Of a DNA stretch of 30,085 nucleotides, positions 1 to 7,573 are shown in pieces. Position numbers and translations under genes: made by a program. Numbering within the stretch: the stretch's first letter is position 1; each line of letters starts with the position of its first letter. Below the pieces are notes generated by a model. That model was not told the DNA's origin. It ran no database searches and saw only the letters and a program-made list of their open reading frames with translations. The DNA is from CAYNDL01 sp964396115 (GTDB taxonomy: Bacteria > Patescibacteriota > Andersenbacteria > UBA10190 > CAIZMI01): NCBI GenBank assembly GCA_964396115.1, contig CAYNDL010000006.1, positions 1 to 30,085 on the forward strand, written 5' to 3'.

Positions 1-2
1 GC

Positions 3-503
3 GGGAAAAGTAAAAATTTAGCATGGGAAAAGTATGGCAAGTTGGTGCAGTCTCCGGGGAACAACTATTATGGCTCTCCCATGTTCAGTGATAACCAAGA
101 GTTATTGGGAATGCTCGTCGATTACGAAGAGGGAACAGTATTACCCGCGTCTGAGTTAAACAGTATGCTGCAGGATCTTTTGAAGTATCCAACCAATGAA
201 ACCGTATCTGTGATGAAGGGATTGGAAGGCCAATGGAAAACCCAGCAAACACCAAACAAGGAAAAGATAGAAAGTGTGTTTGAGGTATCGACATTATCCG
301 CGAGCTCAATTTTTGCAAACGGGTTAAAAAACGGAGATTCAATTGTTGCAATAAACGACAAGCCTTTCCCGTCTGCAACGCTTTGGTTCTCGGTCCTTGA
401 TGGGGCGCGAACAGGAAAAACTGTTTCCGTCACGATAAGAAGGGACAATCAGGAGCAGAGGGTGGTTGTTAACCCGACTATCGAGGATGCAAAAACGAAC
501 TAG
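3..503 (+). CDS. HtrA/DegP-like PDZ protein, 5'-truncated by the window edge, degenerate protease site
   Basis: The frame is open to the window edge, so only the C-terminal ~166 residues are present. The first part resembles the end of a trypsin-like HtrA domain. The usual GNSGGP-type nucleophile motif appears as NYYGSP, so the catalytic serine position is occupied by tyrosine. The following MF-x(6)-LGML stretch fits the strand after the nucleophile. A PDZ domain follows (GLKNGDSIVAINDKPF, last ~85 residues), typical of HtrA proteins that sense or bind C-termini in the envelope. The 3' end overlaps the FtsB-like gene by 17 bp, suggesting an operon. HtrA-family membership is inferred from the PDZ plus the motif position. 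The loss of catalysis is what the sequence suggests, but the His and Asp of the triad lie outside the window. The TTG at 42 is internal, not a start. Confidence 0.7.
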   Translation, partial: GKSKNLAWEKYGKLVQSPGNNYYGSPMFSDNQELLGMLVDYEEGTVLPASELNSMLQDLLKYPTNETVSVMKGLEGQWKTQQTPNKEKIESVFEVSTLSASSIFANGLKNGDSIVAINDKPFPSATLWFSVLDGARTGKTVSVTIRRDNQEQRVVVNPTIEDAKTN

Positions 504-885
504 GCAAAAAAACTCTTCTTTTTGGTTGGTCACTGCGTTTATCGCTGGGATTTTTGTCTTGCTAATGGGAGTGTCATTCGGACAAGAACTCCGGCGACGG
601 ATTGTTTTGCAGCAACATGTTTCAGAATTGAAGCGGGACATAAAGGACCATGAGCAGAAAATTGCCGACTTAAAGAAACTAATCGAATACTTAAAGACCG
701 ATTCATATATCGAGCGAGCTGCTCACGAAAAACTTGGTTATCAAAAGGTCGGTGAACAAGTAGTAGTAGTTCCTGATGGAGGTAAGGTGGCTTCCGCAGA
801 AAGCATTGCCGCTCAAGGAAAGAAAGAACCTGTACCGATACCAAAACAGTGGTGGAATCTATTCTTCGGCACAGAAAAACAATGA
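487..885 (+). CDS. FtsB/DivIC-like septum formation initiator protein
   Basis: A 132-aa protein starting at ATG 487, which overlaps the upstream stop. A basic N-terminus is followed by one membrane segment (about residues 13-33), a coiled coil of about 45 residues rich in E, K, L and I, then the hallmark YIERAAHEKLGYQKVGE that ends the coiled coil in the FtsB/DivIC family. These proteins bridge FtsL and FtsQ/DivIB in the divisome, with the coiled coil outside the membrane. The tail is Pro/Lys-rich and ends with Trp residues. It overlaps the next gene as ATGA, so translation is probably coupled. Family assignment is good; whether it acts as FtsB or DivIC cannot be decided here. Confidence 0.8.
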   Translation: MQKRTRQKNSSFWLVTAFIAGIFVLLMGVSFGQELRRRIVLQQHVSELKRDIKDHEQKIADLKKLIEYLKTDSYIERAAHEKLGYQKVGEQVVVVPDGGKVASAESIAAQGKKEPVPIPKQWWNLFFGTEKQ

Positions 886-1424
886 AAGACTACTTAGCTA
901 CCCTTCTGGTCGCCTTCTCTATTTTTATCATCTTGATTGTGGCCGTCGTATCGTTATTCCCGTACCCGAGGGCTCCTTTGGGGCTTCAAGTTTGGATGCC
1001 CATACCCATAGCTTGTGCCGGTTATTCCTGTGTGACGTATCGCGAACTGAGCGCCTTGGTTAACAAGAATGTTTCAAAAGGCGATCCTGAGAAAATTTTA
1101 ACTGCACTCATCCTCAGGCGGGCAACTGGGGTGGTGGCAAACTATGAAAAAATAAGGGTCTCAAAGCAGGATGCGGAGCAGACAATCGAAACGATTGAAA
1201 AGACGATGGAGTCGGTTCCTGGCGGCAAGAGGATTCTTGATGAAACCTATGGTAATGCCTTTGCTGGCGTTGCGAAGAACGACATTATTTCTCTCTTGCA
1301 GCGGCAGAAAATGCAGGCTCTGGGAATAGACTCGCCGTGGGATAGTGAATATGCCCCCAAAATTACCGTCTGGAATATCGGGATGAAGTGGGACAACGAG
1401 AGAAAACAAATAGTCGAGAGGTAG
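882..1424 (+). CDS. Membrane-anchored protein of unknown function, possibly SurA-N-like
   Basis: A 180-aa protein. The ATG at 882 overlaps the preceding stop (ATGA) and is preferred over the upstream GTG/ATG frame extension. Residues 1-30 form one strong membrane segment, and the remainder is probably extracytoplasmic. The helical region (RELSALVNKN, ALILRRATGVVANYEKIRVSKQDAEQTI) loosely resembles the N-terminal helical domain of SurA/PrsA-type chaperones, but there is no rotamase domain. This resemblance is weak and is offered only as an alternative to unknown. It is the last gene of the HtrA-like / FtsB-like run, so an envelope or division role is possible by context. Confidence 0.6.
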   Translation: MKDYLATLLVAFSIFIILIVAVVSLFPYPRAPLGLQVWMPIPIACAGYSCVTYRELSALVNKNVSKGDPEKILTALILRRATGVVANYEKIRVSKQDAEQTIETIEKTMESVPGGKRILDETYGNAFAGVAKNDIISLLQRQKMQALGIDSPWDSEYAPKITVWNIGMKWDNERKQIVER

Positions 1425-1444
1425 GGAGAACAGCTCATTCAGTT

Positions 1445-1529
1445 GCTGCCAAGAGGGACCACTACGGGATTATGGTTGGATTGGACACCCAACTGCGCAA
1501 TGCTACTCCCGCAGCCCACTCTTGGCAGC
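1445..1529. repeat. Inverted repeat with 11-bp arms and a 63-nt loop
   Basis: GCTGCCAAGAG at 1445-1455 is exactly complementary to CTCTTGGCAGC at 1519-1529. It lies in a non-coding stretch between a protein gene and a terminator, so it could be a small structured RNA or an mRNA 3' structure. No known RNA family was recognised. The inner loop is G/C-rich and can form smaller hairpins. The short frames across it look like chance. Confidence 0.45.
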
Positions 1530-1576
1530 ACTTTTATATTACATTTGCGTACTTTCGAATCCCTTACTCATCTTGA

Positions 1577-1613
1577 TTTAAGAAAAACAGGCATGAAGCC
1601 TGTTTTTCTTAAA
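1577..1613. terminator. Bidirectional intrinsic terminator
   Basis: A perfect 16-bp stem (1577-1592 with 1598-1613) and 5-nt loop ATGAA. The arms carry A and T runs, so it can stop transcription from either side: the 882-1424 operon reading rightward, and anything that passes the tRNA-Gly terminator reading leftward. Confidence 0.75.
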
Positions 1614-1615
1614 TG

Positions 1616-1744
1616 GAGAGGGTAACGGGAGTCCTTCTCACCCGTCGCCCTGCATCGCTAACGCTCGATGCAGTGCTCCTCCTTCGGAGCCGGCCTCTTC
1701 ATAAACGTAAAGTAGTTTACCTTTCTGAAGTAGGCTTCGACTCC
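1616..1744. repeat. tRNA-associated structured repeat, copy 1 (next to tRNA-Gly)
   Basis: The left end (1616-1633) repeats the 3' end of the adjacent tRNA-Gly (1801-1818) with one mismatch. The body 1634-1743 matches 15702-15811 at about 95 of 110 positions by eye, with a fully conserved CTCCTCCTTCGGAGCCGG core. The body ends in GGCTTCGACTCC, which looks like a T-loop in the opposite orientation, so the ends read GGAGTC...GACTCC. Internal stems include 1648-1653 with 1670-1675 and a long hairpin around 1684-1740. Together with the terminator and tRNA downstream it makes a unit about 185 bp from direct repeat to direct repeat. Confidence 0.75.
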
Positions 1745-1757
1745 AGTTAAATTTTGA

Positions 1758-1798
1758 AAATCAAAAAAAGTCACCACAAGGATGACTTTTCTTGATTT
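1758..1798 (-). terminator. Terminator of tRNA-Gly
   Basis: Arms 1758-1773 and 1783-1798 pair over 16 positions with one mismatch. Reading leftward from the tRNA, the hairpin is followed by a T-rich run (complement of the A-run at 1757-1769). Confidence 0.6.
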
Positions 1799-1802
1799 GT
1801 GA

Positions 1803-1872
1803 GCGGGTAACGGGAGTCGAACCCGTGTCTCGACCTTGGGAAGGTCATATAATGCCGTTATACGATACCCGC
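1803..1872 (-). tRNA. tRNA-Gly(CCC)
   Basis: A 70-nt cloverleaf on the minus strand. The acceptor GCGGGTA pairs with TACCCGC, the anticodon stem TGACC/GGTCG encloses the loop TTCCCAA giving anticodon CCC, and the T-arm contains GGTTCGACTCC. The discriminator is T, as is usual for glycine tRNAs. CCA is not encoded (the following bases are CAC), unlike the other two tRNAs in the window. Confidence 0.93.
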
Positions 1873-1989
1873 AAAGTTATTAGGTCTAACAAAATCCTAA
1901 AGAAAACTTAACGAAGATGCAATTATTAAAAACTGACCATGTCGCCACCCGGTCGTTACTGCCACACTAAATTGTGATATCGTCAAACC

Positions 1990-2439
1990 ATGCTTGATCC
2001 AAAAAGAAATTATTACACTGTAGTCATTTCTAGTTACGTTATCTTCAGAAAAGGTGATGAAGTTTTATTGTCGCGTCGTTTCAACACTGGATACCAGGAT
2101 GGCAACTACAATTTGCCAGCTGGCCACATTGAAGCGCGTGAATTCGCACGCGCTGCCGCCGTCAGAGAGGCGTTCGAAGAGGTTGGAGTGAAAGTGGATG
2201 AAGATAATCTCAAGACTGCTCACATAATGCATAGGCGTTGTGCGGAACATGACCGTATCGACTTCTTTTTTACCGCTGATAAATGGGAAGGAGAATTAGT
2301 TAATGCCGAACCAAATAAGTGTGACCAGATAGCCTGGTTTTCCTTGTGGCAACTTCCGGAAAATACTTGTCCGTATATAAAATCAGCCTTGGAACATTTT
2401 CGTGACGGGAAAGTATACTCAGAGTTTGTCGAGGGATAA
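1990..2439 (+). CDS. Nudix hydrolase
   Basis: A 149-aa protein, a usual length for a single-domain Nudix enzyme. The Nudix box GX5EX7REUXEEXGU is complete at about residues 47-69: it begins GHIEARE and ends REAFEEVGV, with the Glu residues that bind Mg2+. Such enzymes cleave nucleoside diphosphates linked to another moiety. The N-terminal RRFNTGYQDGNYNLPAGH is typical of MutT/ADP-ribose-pyrophosphatase-type small Nudix proteins, but the substrate cannot be read from sequence. The gene lies alone between tRNA-Gly (divergent) and tRNA-Thr. No Shine-Dalgarno is evident; a TGATAT at 1975-1980 may be the -10 box of a very short-leader transcript. Confidence 0.85.
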   Translation: MLDPKRNYYTVVISSYVIFRKGDEVLLSRRFNTGYQDGNYNLPAGHIEAREFARAAAVREAFEEVGVKVDEDNLKTAHIMHRRCAEHDRIDFFFTADKWEGELVNAEPNKCDQIAWFSLWQLPENTCPYIKSALEHFRDGKVYSEFVEG

Positions 2440-2505
2440 GTAAACGGTCGTCAGGCAAGAAGTCTATGCTTTTTTGTAATTATTAGTTAAGCTATCCCCG
2501 TTAAT

Positions 2506-2580
2506 GCCGGAGTAGCTCAGTGGCAGAGCGGCGCATTCGTAACGCGCAGGTCGTGAGTTCAATCCTCACCTTCGGCTCCA
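2506..2580 (+). tRNA. tRNA-Thr(CGT)
   Basis: A 75-nt gene including encoded CCA. The acceptor GCCGGAG pairs with CTTCGGC (one G-T pair), the anticodon loop TTCGTAA gives CGT, and the T-arm contains GTTCAATCC. The discriminator base is T, where A is usual for threonine tRNAs, and the base pair closing the anticodon loop is an A-C mismatch; both are mild oddities. No repeat of the type flanking the other two tRNAs is present. Confidence 0.9.
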
Positions 2581-2613
2581 TAAAAATACGCTGGCAATGC
2601 CAGCGTATTTTTA
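2581..2613 (+). terminator. Terminator of tRNA-Thr
   Basis: A perfect 15-bp stem (2581-2595 with 2599-2613), loop AAT, ending in a T-run, directly after the CCA end. Confidence 0.85.
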
Positions 2614-2634
2614 ATAGGATCAATACATAAGCTC

Positions 2635-3735
2635 ATGAAAGGCATACAAAAAATTGAAGATTTGGGGTACGGCCCTTTTTTTGAACTTGCCAGGCAACAA
2701 CTTGGAATGGGCGATTTCGGAGTAGCTCGTGTTATTTCCGAGTATAAAGAAGCTTACCGTGTGAAGAATACAAATGGCGAGTACTTAGCAAAAATAACCG
2801 GCAAACAGATGTTCGAGGCGGTGTCGCGCGAAGACTATCCTGCAGTGGGCGATTGGGTAGTGATTAGCGAAACAGATAACGACCATGTCGTGATTCACAG
2901 GATTCTTCCCAGGGTCACAATGATAAAAAGGAGGTTCGGGCCAAAAAATAAAGACGGTGAAAAGAATAAAATCCAGGTCATCGCCACTAATATCGATGTC
3001 GCCTTCGTAGTCGAGTCAGTTGATCGTGACTATAACCTCAATCGATTCGAAAGGTATTTTGCGATTGTCCAGGATAGCGGTGTAGAGCCAGTAATCGTTT
3101 TAAATAAAGTTGATTTGCTGATGCAAGATGATCTGGAAATAAAATTAAGTGAAATAAAAGAAAGGTTTCCCGGAATAGATGTTGTTCTTGCTAGTACAGT
3201 AACCAGCAGTGGCCTGAGTGGTCTTTCAGAACACATAAAGAAGGGCAAGACTTATTGTTTTATCGGTTCTTCTGGTGTCGGCAAATCATCGTTGATTAAC
3301 AAATTGATTGGTGAACAGGTTATTGAAACAGGAAAGATCAGCGAATACACAGGAAGAGGTAAGCACACAACTACTGGTAGGCAGATGTATTTCCTGGAAA
3401 ATGGAGGAATAGTTATTGATAACCCAGGAATTAGAGAGGTGGGAATGACTGATACTGAAGGCGTTGACAAGATCTTCAGCGAAATAACATCACTAGCTCA
3501 AAAATGTAAATTTGGTGATTGTACTCATGTGCACGAGCCGGACTGCGCCGTACTTAGTGCTTTAGGATCGGGACAGCTCGATCAGCAAAAATATGCCAAC
3601 TTCATAAATTTAAAAAAAGAGGCAGAATTTTTTGCGATGAACGACGGGCAAAAAAGGGAGAAGGGACGGCAGTTTAGTAAGTTCGTAAAAAAAGCCAAGA
3701 AGGACTTAAAAAAGTTCCGGCATAAGGGCTACTAA
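2635..3735 (+). CDS. rsgA: Ribosome small subunit-dependent GTPase RsgA
   Basis: A 366-aa circularly permuted GTPase that assists 30S maturation. An OB-like N-terminal domain (to about residue 100) precedes GTPase motifs in permuted order: G4 NKVD (about 157), G1 GSSGVGKSS (about 212), the threonine-containing switch region GRGKHTTTG (about 240), and G3 DNPG (about 261). The C-terminal zinc knuckle CKFGDCTHVHEPDC supplies Cys, Cys, His and Cys ligands. The tail is very Lys-rich, which suits rRNA binding. Length is typical. The ATG at 2635 lies 21 bp after the tRNA-Thr terminator, so the gene must have its own promoter in the short gap. Confidence 0.95.
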   Translation: MKGIQKIEDLGYGPFFELARQQLGMGDFGVARVISEYKEAYRVKNTNGEYLAKITGKQMFEAVSREDYPAVGDWVVISETDNDHVVIHRILPRVTMIKRRFGPKNKDGEKNKIQVIATNIDVAFVVESVDRDYNLNRFERYFAIVQDSGVEPVIVLNKVDLLMQDDLEIKLSEIKERFPGIDVVLASTVTSSGLSGLSEHIKKGKTYCFIGSSGVGKSSLINKLIGEQVIETGKISEYTGRGKHTTTGRQMYFLENGGIVIDNPGIREVGMTDTEGVDKIFSEITSLAQKCKFGDCTHVHEPDCAVLSALGSGQLDQQKYANFINLKKEAEFFAMNDGQKREKGRQFSKFVKKAKKDLKKFRHKGY

Positions 3736-3755
3736 GTTTGTGCTAAATTATGGGT

Positions 3756-4265
3756 ATGGAATACGTAGACATAGTTAATGGAAACGACGAAATAATTGGA
3801 AATTGTTCCAAACAAGAGGCGCACGAGAAAGGTTTCTTGCACCGAACAGTTATTGCGGAGGTAATTGGGTCAGATGGAAAGTGGACACTCGTAAAACAAG
3901 CGTCTGATCGTCAGGATGCGGGACAATTTGTTTCGCCCGTGGGCGGCCATGTAGTAACAGGTGAGACGGAAGATCAGGCGTTGTTGCGGGAAGCAAACGA
4001 AGAATACGGTCTGGATTCGGATATTAGTTTTAAGTTAGTTGGTAAAAAGATATTCAATAGGGAAGTCATTGGCCGGAAAGAGAACCATTATTTCATCCTT
4101 TACGAGATCTACTCTGATAAACCTCCCGTACTCAATGAAGAGTCGGTAAGTACAGAAACATTCACAAAAGAGCAGTTGGCGAAGGAGATAAAAGATAATC
4201 CAACTAAATTTGGCGACGCCTTTCATTTTATCTTGAAGTCCTTCTATCCTGATCTTTTGAAGTAA
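3756..4265 (+). CDS. Nudix hydrolase, IPP-isomerase-like subgroup
   Basis: About 169 aa. A complete Nudix box is visible, starting GGHVVTGETE and ending REANEEYGL. The opening (MEYVDIVNGNDEIIG) and the HRTV segment resemble the Idi/YfcD-like Nudix branch, but the Cys and Glu catalytic residues of true IPP isomerase are not recognised, so a phosphohydrolase role is more likely. An ATG at 3750 is in frame, but a TAAATT -10-like box at 3744-3749 would start the transcript near 3756, so the second ATG is preferred. It is unrelated in sequence detail to the Nudix gene at 1990. Substrate unknown. Confidence 0.8.
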   Translation: MEYVDIVNGNDEIIGNCSKQEAHEKGFLHRTVIAEVIGSDGKWTLVKQASDRQDAGQFVSPVGGHVVTGETEDQALLREANEEYGLDSDISFKLVGKKIFNREVIGRKENHYFILYEIYSDKPPVLNEESVSTETFTKEQLAKEIKDNPTKFGDAFHFILKSFYPDLLK

Positions 4266-4294
4266 TTGAAAAAGACGATATAAACTGCTACCAT
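4266..4294 (+). promoter_or_regulatory. prfB promoter, leaderless type
   Basis: TTGAAA (4266-4271), 17-bp spacer, TACCAT (4289-4294), then 7 nt to the ATG at 4302. The expected transcription start is at or next to the start codon. Confidence 0.6.
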
Positions 4295-4301
4295 TCGCCC
4301 A

Positions 4302-5388
4302 ATGGAAGAAGTATTCGCTAAAGAACTAGCACTGAGACTGCAAACAGTTTCAGACCGTCTTTGATCTCGCAAAGAAGCGGGAACGCCTTTCTGTACTAGA
4401 AAAAGAACTGCAACAACCGGATATATGGGGCAATCCTAAACGAGCGGCAGAATTGCAGCGCGAACAATCTGCATTAGAGAAAGAAATAAGAAAAGTCGAA
4501 ACCCTAAAGAAGGAAGCCGCCGACCTGGCTGAGTTGCAAGGCATTATGGGCGATGACGAGAATGCAAAAAAAGAAATCGAGGAGACAGCCAAAAGACTAG
4601 AAAAGGCAATCGGAGAACTTGAGTTGCTGACTTTTTTCTCGGGAAAACACGATTCATCTCCGGCGATACTTACTTTATCCGCTGGCGCGGGTGGTACCGA
4701 AGCTCAAGACTGGACGGGAATGCTCTCCCGGATGTATTTACGCTATGCCGAAAAGCAGAGGTGGAAAACGGAGGTATTGGATGAGAATCGGGCACCAGAA
4801 GCTGGGTATAAACACATAACGATCCGGATTGAGGGCGACTATGTATACGGACATCTGAAACACGAAGCAGGTGTGCATAGGCTTGTTCGCCAATCGCCTT
4901 TTAACGCCGACAACTTGCGCCAGACTTCTTTTGCCCTGGCTGACGTCATTCCTGAGGTAGGTAAAGAAGAAACCGATATTAGGTCTGAGGATATTGATTT
5001 TTCTGCATTCCGAAGCGGTGGGAAGGGTGGGCAGAACGTCAATAAGGTTTCAACAGCGGTCCGCTTGCGTCATATTCCCACGGGGATTGTTGTAACTGCC
5101 TCAACGGAACGTAGCCAGCTGCAAAATAGGGAACGCGCCATGCAATTGTTGTCCAGCAAACTTGAACACATGCGCGAAGTCCAGCAGAAGGAAAGCATTG
5201 CAGAAGTGCGTGGAGATGTAAAATCAGCGGAATGGGGTAATCAAATCCGTTCGTACGTTCTCCATCCGTATAAAATGGTCAAAGACCACCGTACACAAGT
5301 GGAAACATCTGATGCGGAAGGTGTATTAGACGGCGATCTGGATGAATTCGTTGAAGGAATGATTAAGGGAAAAAAGGCGGAGAACTAA
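4302..5388 (+). CDS. prfB: Peptide chain release factor 2, expressed by programmed +1 frameshift
   Basis: RF2 reads UAA and UGA stops and releases the peptide. The zero frame runs 20 codons from ATG 4302 to an in-frame CTT TGA (4359-4364). Skipping the T at 4362 opens the frame from GAT 4363 to 5388, giving about 361 aa, the normal RF2 length. The joined text (SDRL then DLAKKRERLS) matches the RF2 N-terminus. The SPF anticodon-mimic tripeptide (RQSPFN) and the GGQ catalytic motif (GGKGGQNVNK) are intact. The CTT TGA slip site is the classic RF2 autoregulatory one, but the usual Shine-Dalgarno-like AGGGGG just upstream is absent; CAGACCGT is there instead. prfB-ftsE-ftsX is a common bacterial gene order. 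Confidence 0.95.
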
Positions 5389-5417
5389 TAAAGGTTTTCT
5401 CGTCGGGACATTCATTG

Positions 5418-5423
5418 TATGAT
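5418..5423 (+). promoter_or_regulatory. ftsE -10 box, leaderless type
   Basis: TATGAT ends 9 nt before the GTG start at 5433. The -35 region (TTTTCT at 5395-5400, 17-bp spacer) is poor. No Shine-Dalgarno lies before the start. Confidence 0.45.
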
Positions 5424-5432
5424 TAATTCACA

Positions 5433-6116
5433 GTGATTCTCTTCCAAAATGTAAGAAAAACATACCCTAAAGGAGCCATCCCCGCGCTGGATGATGTGAG
5501 TCTTGAAATCGAGACTGGAGAATTCGTGTCCATTGTTGGACAAAGCGGTGCTGGCAAAAGCACATTGCTTCGTTTGTTATTCGCTCAGGAGTTTCCTTCC
5601 AGCGGTTCTGTTGTTATTGATGGCTGGGACATTACGTCCATTCGCCCTTGGCAAATCCCGCACCTTCGACGTCAAATCGGCGTTGTTTTCCAAGACTTCA
5701 AGCTAATCAGTGATAAGACAGCGTACGAAAACGTAGCTTTTGCAATGGAAGTTACTGGTGAGGACACAAGGGAGATCCGAAAAACCGTGCCGCAGCTTCT
5801 TAAGCTCGTGAACTTAACGGACAAAGAAGATCATTATCCATGGCAGATGTCTGGTGGTGAGCAGCAACGTGTTGCTTTGGCCCGTGCATTGGCGTTTAAA
5901 CCACAAATTATTCTTGCAGATGAGCCGACAGGAAACCTTGATGCACTCCATGCTTGGGATATCATCCATTTATTGCTGAAAATAAATAAGCTGGGAACAA
6001 CCATTTTGTTGGCTTCTCATGACGAAGCGATTGTTAATGCCGTAAAAAGACGCGTCATTACGCTCGACAAGGGCAAGATTGTACGCGACCAGAAGACGGG
6101 TAAATACGCACTATGA
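5433..6116 (+). CDS. ftsE: Cell division ATP-binding protein FtsE
   Basis: A 227-aa ABC ATPase with GTG start. Walker A GQSGAGKST (about residues 37-45), Q-loop VVFQDF, signature MSGGEQQRVALARAL, Walker B IILADEPTGNLD and the H-loop ASHDE are all intact. FtsE works with FtsX at the division site or cell cylinder to switch on cell-wall hydrolases rather than to transport a substrate. It overlaps ftsX by 4 bp (ATGA). The coiled-coil lytic transglycosylase at 21513 is a possible client of this complex. Confidence 0.95.
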   Translation: MILFQNVRKTYPKGAIPALDDVSLEIETGEFVSIVGQSGAGKSTLLRLLFAQEFPSSGSVVIDGWDITSIRPWQIPHLRRQIGVVFQDFKLISDKTAYENVAFAMEVTGEDTREIRKTVPQLLKLVNLTDKEDHYPWQMSGGEQQRVALARALAFKPQIILADEPTGNLDALHAWDIIHLLLKINKLGTTILLASHDEAIVNAVKRRVITLDKGKIVRDQKTGKYAL

Positions 6117-7030
6117 GGCTACTTGCATTAGGAAGAGCTGTACGTAACGGCGCCATCCATTTCTGGAGGAATATCTGGCTTTCTCTTGCCGCAACCGGAG
6201 TGATGATGTTAACGCTGGCCATGCTGTCCTTGATTCTGGTCGTAACGATACTTGGACAGAATATTTTGCGCGGGATTGAGTCTAAGGTTGATGTCACAGT
6301 GTTTATGTCGGATGAAGCTTCGGAAGCAGCAATCTTGGCGGTTAAAACTGATGTTTCGGGCTTCAACAATGTTTCTGAAGTTACCTATGTATCCAAAGAG
6401 CAAGCACTGGTTGCTTTTAGAGAAAGGCATAAGGATAACCCCTTGATTGCTCAGGCTTTGAATGAATTGGGCAATAATCCGCTCCAAGCTGCGCTGGTCG
6501 TTCGTGCTGTTCGTCCTGAGGCCTACAAAGCCATTAGCGAGGCATTGAAAAGTCCTAAATACGACAAACTGATCGCACGTGTTACGTATGACGACAACCG
6601 TGAGGTTATTAACCGTTTATCTTCTGTTATTCGCACTGCGCGCCGTGTTGGCATGGCCGTCACGATAACGCTGGCCGTCATTGCTGTATTGGTCACGTTC
6701 AATACGATCCGTCTGGCCATTTATGGATACCATAAGGAAATTGAAATCATGACGCTCGTTGGCGCTTCTCCGTGGTTCATCAAAGGCCCGTTTGTTATTG
6801 AAGGAATCATTGCGGGTATTACTGCATCTGTGTTTACCATCCTGTTCCTTTATCCTTTCTTGCGCGCGATATCTCCACGCGTAGGCGCTTTCTTTGTCGA
6901 TAATCAATTCAGCTTATATAATTGGTCTCTACAGAATCTCTGGCTAGTTATCGGACTGGTCGGCGGAGCGGGGATTCTGTTGGGCGCAATTAGCAGTATT
7001 ATTGCGGTCCAAAGGTATCTAAAAGAGTAG
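6113..7030 (+). CDS. ftsX: Cell division protein FtsX
   Basis: A 305-aa permease-like partner of FtsE. It has the FtsX layout: a cytoplasmic N-terminus, TM1 (about residues 23-45), an external domain of ~120 residues (KVDVTVFMSDEASEA begins it), then three membrane segments (about 175-197, 225-250, 275-298) around a conserved YGYHKEIEIMTLVGAS loop typical of FtsX/MacB permeases. The external domain is where activating contacts with peptidoglycan hydrolases are made in known systems. Co-translated with ftsE. Confidence 0.93.
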   Translation: MRLLALGRAVRNGAIHFWRNIWLSLAATGVMMLTLAMLSLILVVTILGQNILRGIESKVDVTVFMSDEASEAAILAVKTDVSGFNNVSEVTYVSKEQALVAFRERHKDNPLIAQALNELGNNPLQAALVVRAVRPEAYKAISEALKSPKYDKLIARVTYDDNREVINRLSSVIRTARRVGMAVTITLAVIAVLVTFNTIRLAIYGYHKEIEIMTLVGASPWFIKGPFVIEGIIAGITASVFTILFLYPFLRAISPRVGAFFVDNQFSLYNWSLQNLWLVIGLVGGAGILLGAISSIIAVQRYLKE

Positions 7031-7120
7031 ACAAAAAAATAGGAAATAAATAATAGACAATTTTAATTGGCGCTAGGGGGAAGTGAAATTCCTATTTACA
7101 TTTAATATACAAAAAAGAGT

Positions 7121-7573
7121 ATGAAAAAGTTTTTGCTTGTTCTGCTTTTATTGTCATTATTTGCCCCAGCAGCGCACGCCAAAGTCGAAGCAAGTAAAGT
7201 AATCGAATTAACAAATAAAGAACGTGTAAAGGCAAAATTACCGCCTTTAAAACAAGATCCACGCCTCATGCGCTCCGCAATGCTCAAAGCGCAGGACATG
7301 GCGAAGAATAAATATTTTGATCACTTTTCACCAAAGAAGATCGGGCCTTGGTACTGGTTCCAAAAAGTGAAATACATCTTCCGGCACGCGGCAGAAAACC
7401 TCGCTATGGGACGTTACAAAGATGCTGACGTGGTAAGGGGCTGGATGCAAAGCGCCGGTCATAGGAAAAATATTCTAGATAAGAAAAACAAGCAGATCGG
7501 CGTTGCTGTCGTCGAAGGTGTAATCCGTGGTCGAAGAACAACCTTAGTTGTTCAGCATTTGGGCGCCCAGTGA
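7121..7573 (+). CDS. Secreted CAP/SCP-domain protein
   Basis: A 150-aa protein with a clear signal peptide (residues 1-20, Lys-rich start, hydrophobic core, AHA cleavage-like end). The rest is one CAP domain: TNKERVKAKLPPLKQD, then DHFSP, AENLAMG, and GWMQSAGHRKNIL, with the His and Glu positions of the CAP cavity present. Bacterial CAP proteins are extracellular, and their biochemical function is mostly unproven. The 3' end overlaps by 30 bp with the convergent gene on the minus strand. A TAATAT at 7103-7108 could be the -10 box of a short leader. Confidence 0.85.
   Translation: MKKFLLVLLLLSLFAPAAHAKVEASKVIELTNKERVKAKLPPLKQDPRLMRSAMLKAQDMAKNKYFDHFSPKKIGPWYWFQKVKYIFRHAAENLAMGRYKDADVVRGWMQSAGHRKNILDKKNKQIGVAVVEGVIRGRRTTLVVQHLGAQ

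Noticed and set aside
4302..4364. prfB as a frameshifted pseudogene
   Set aside because: The break is exactly at CTT TGA, the standard RF2 regulatory site, and both sides match the RF2 N-terminus.
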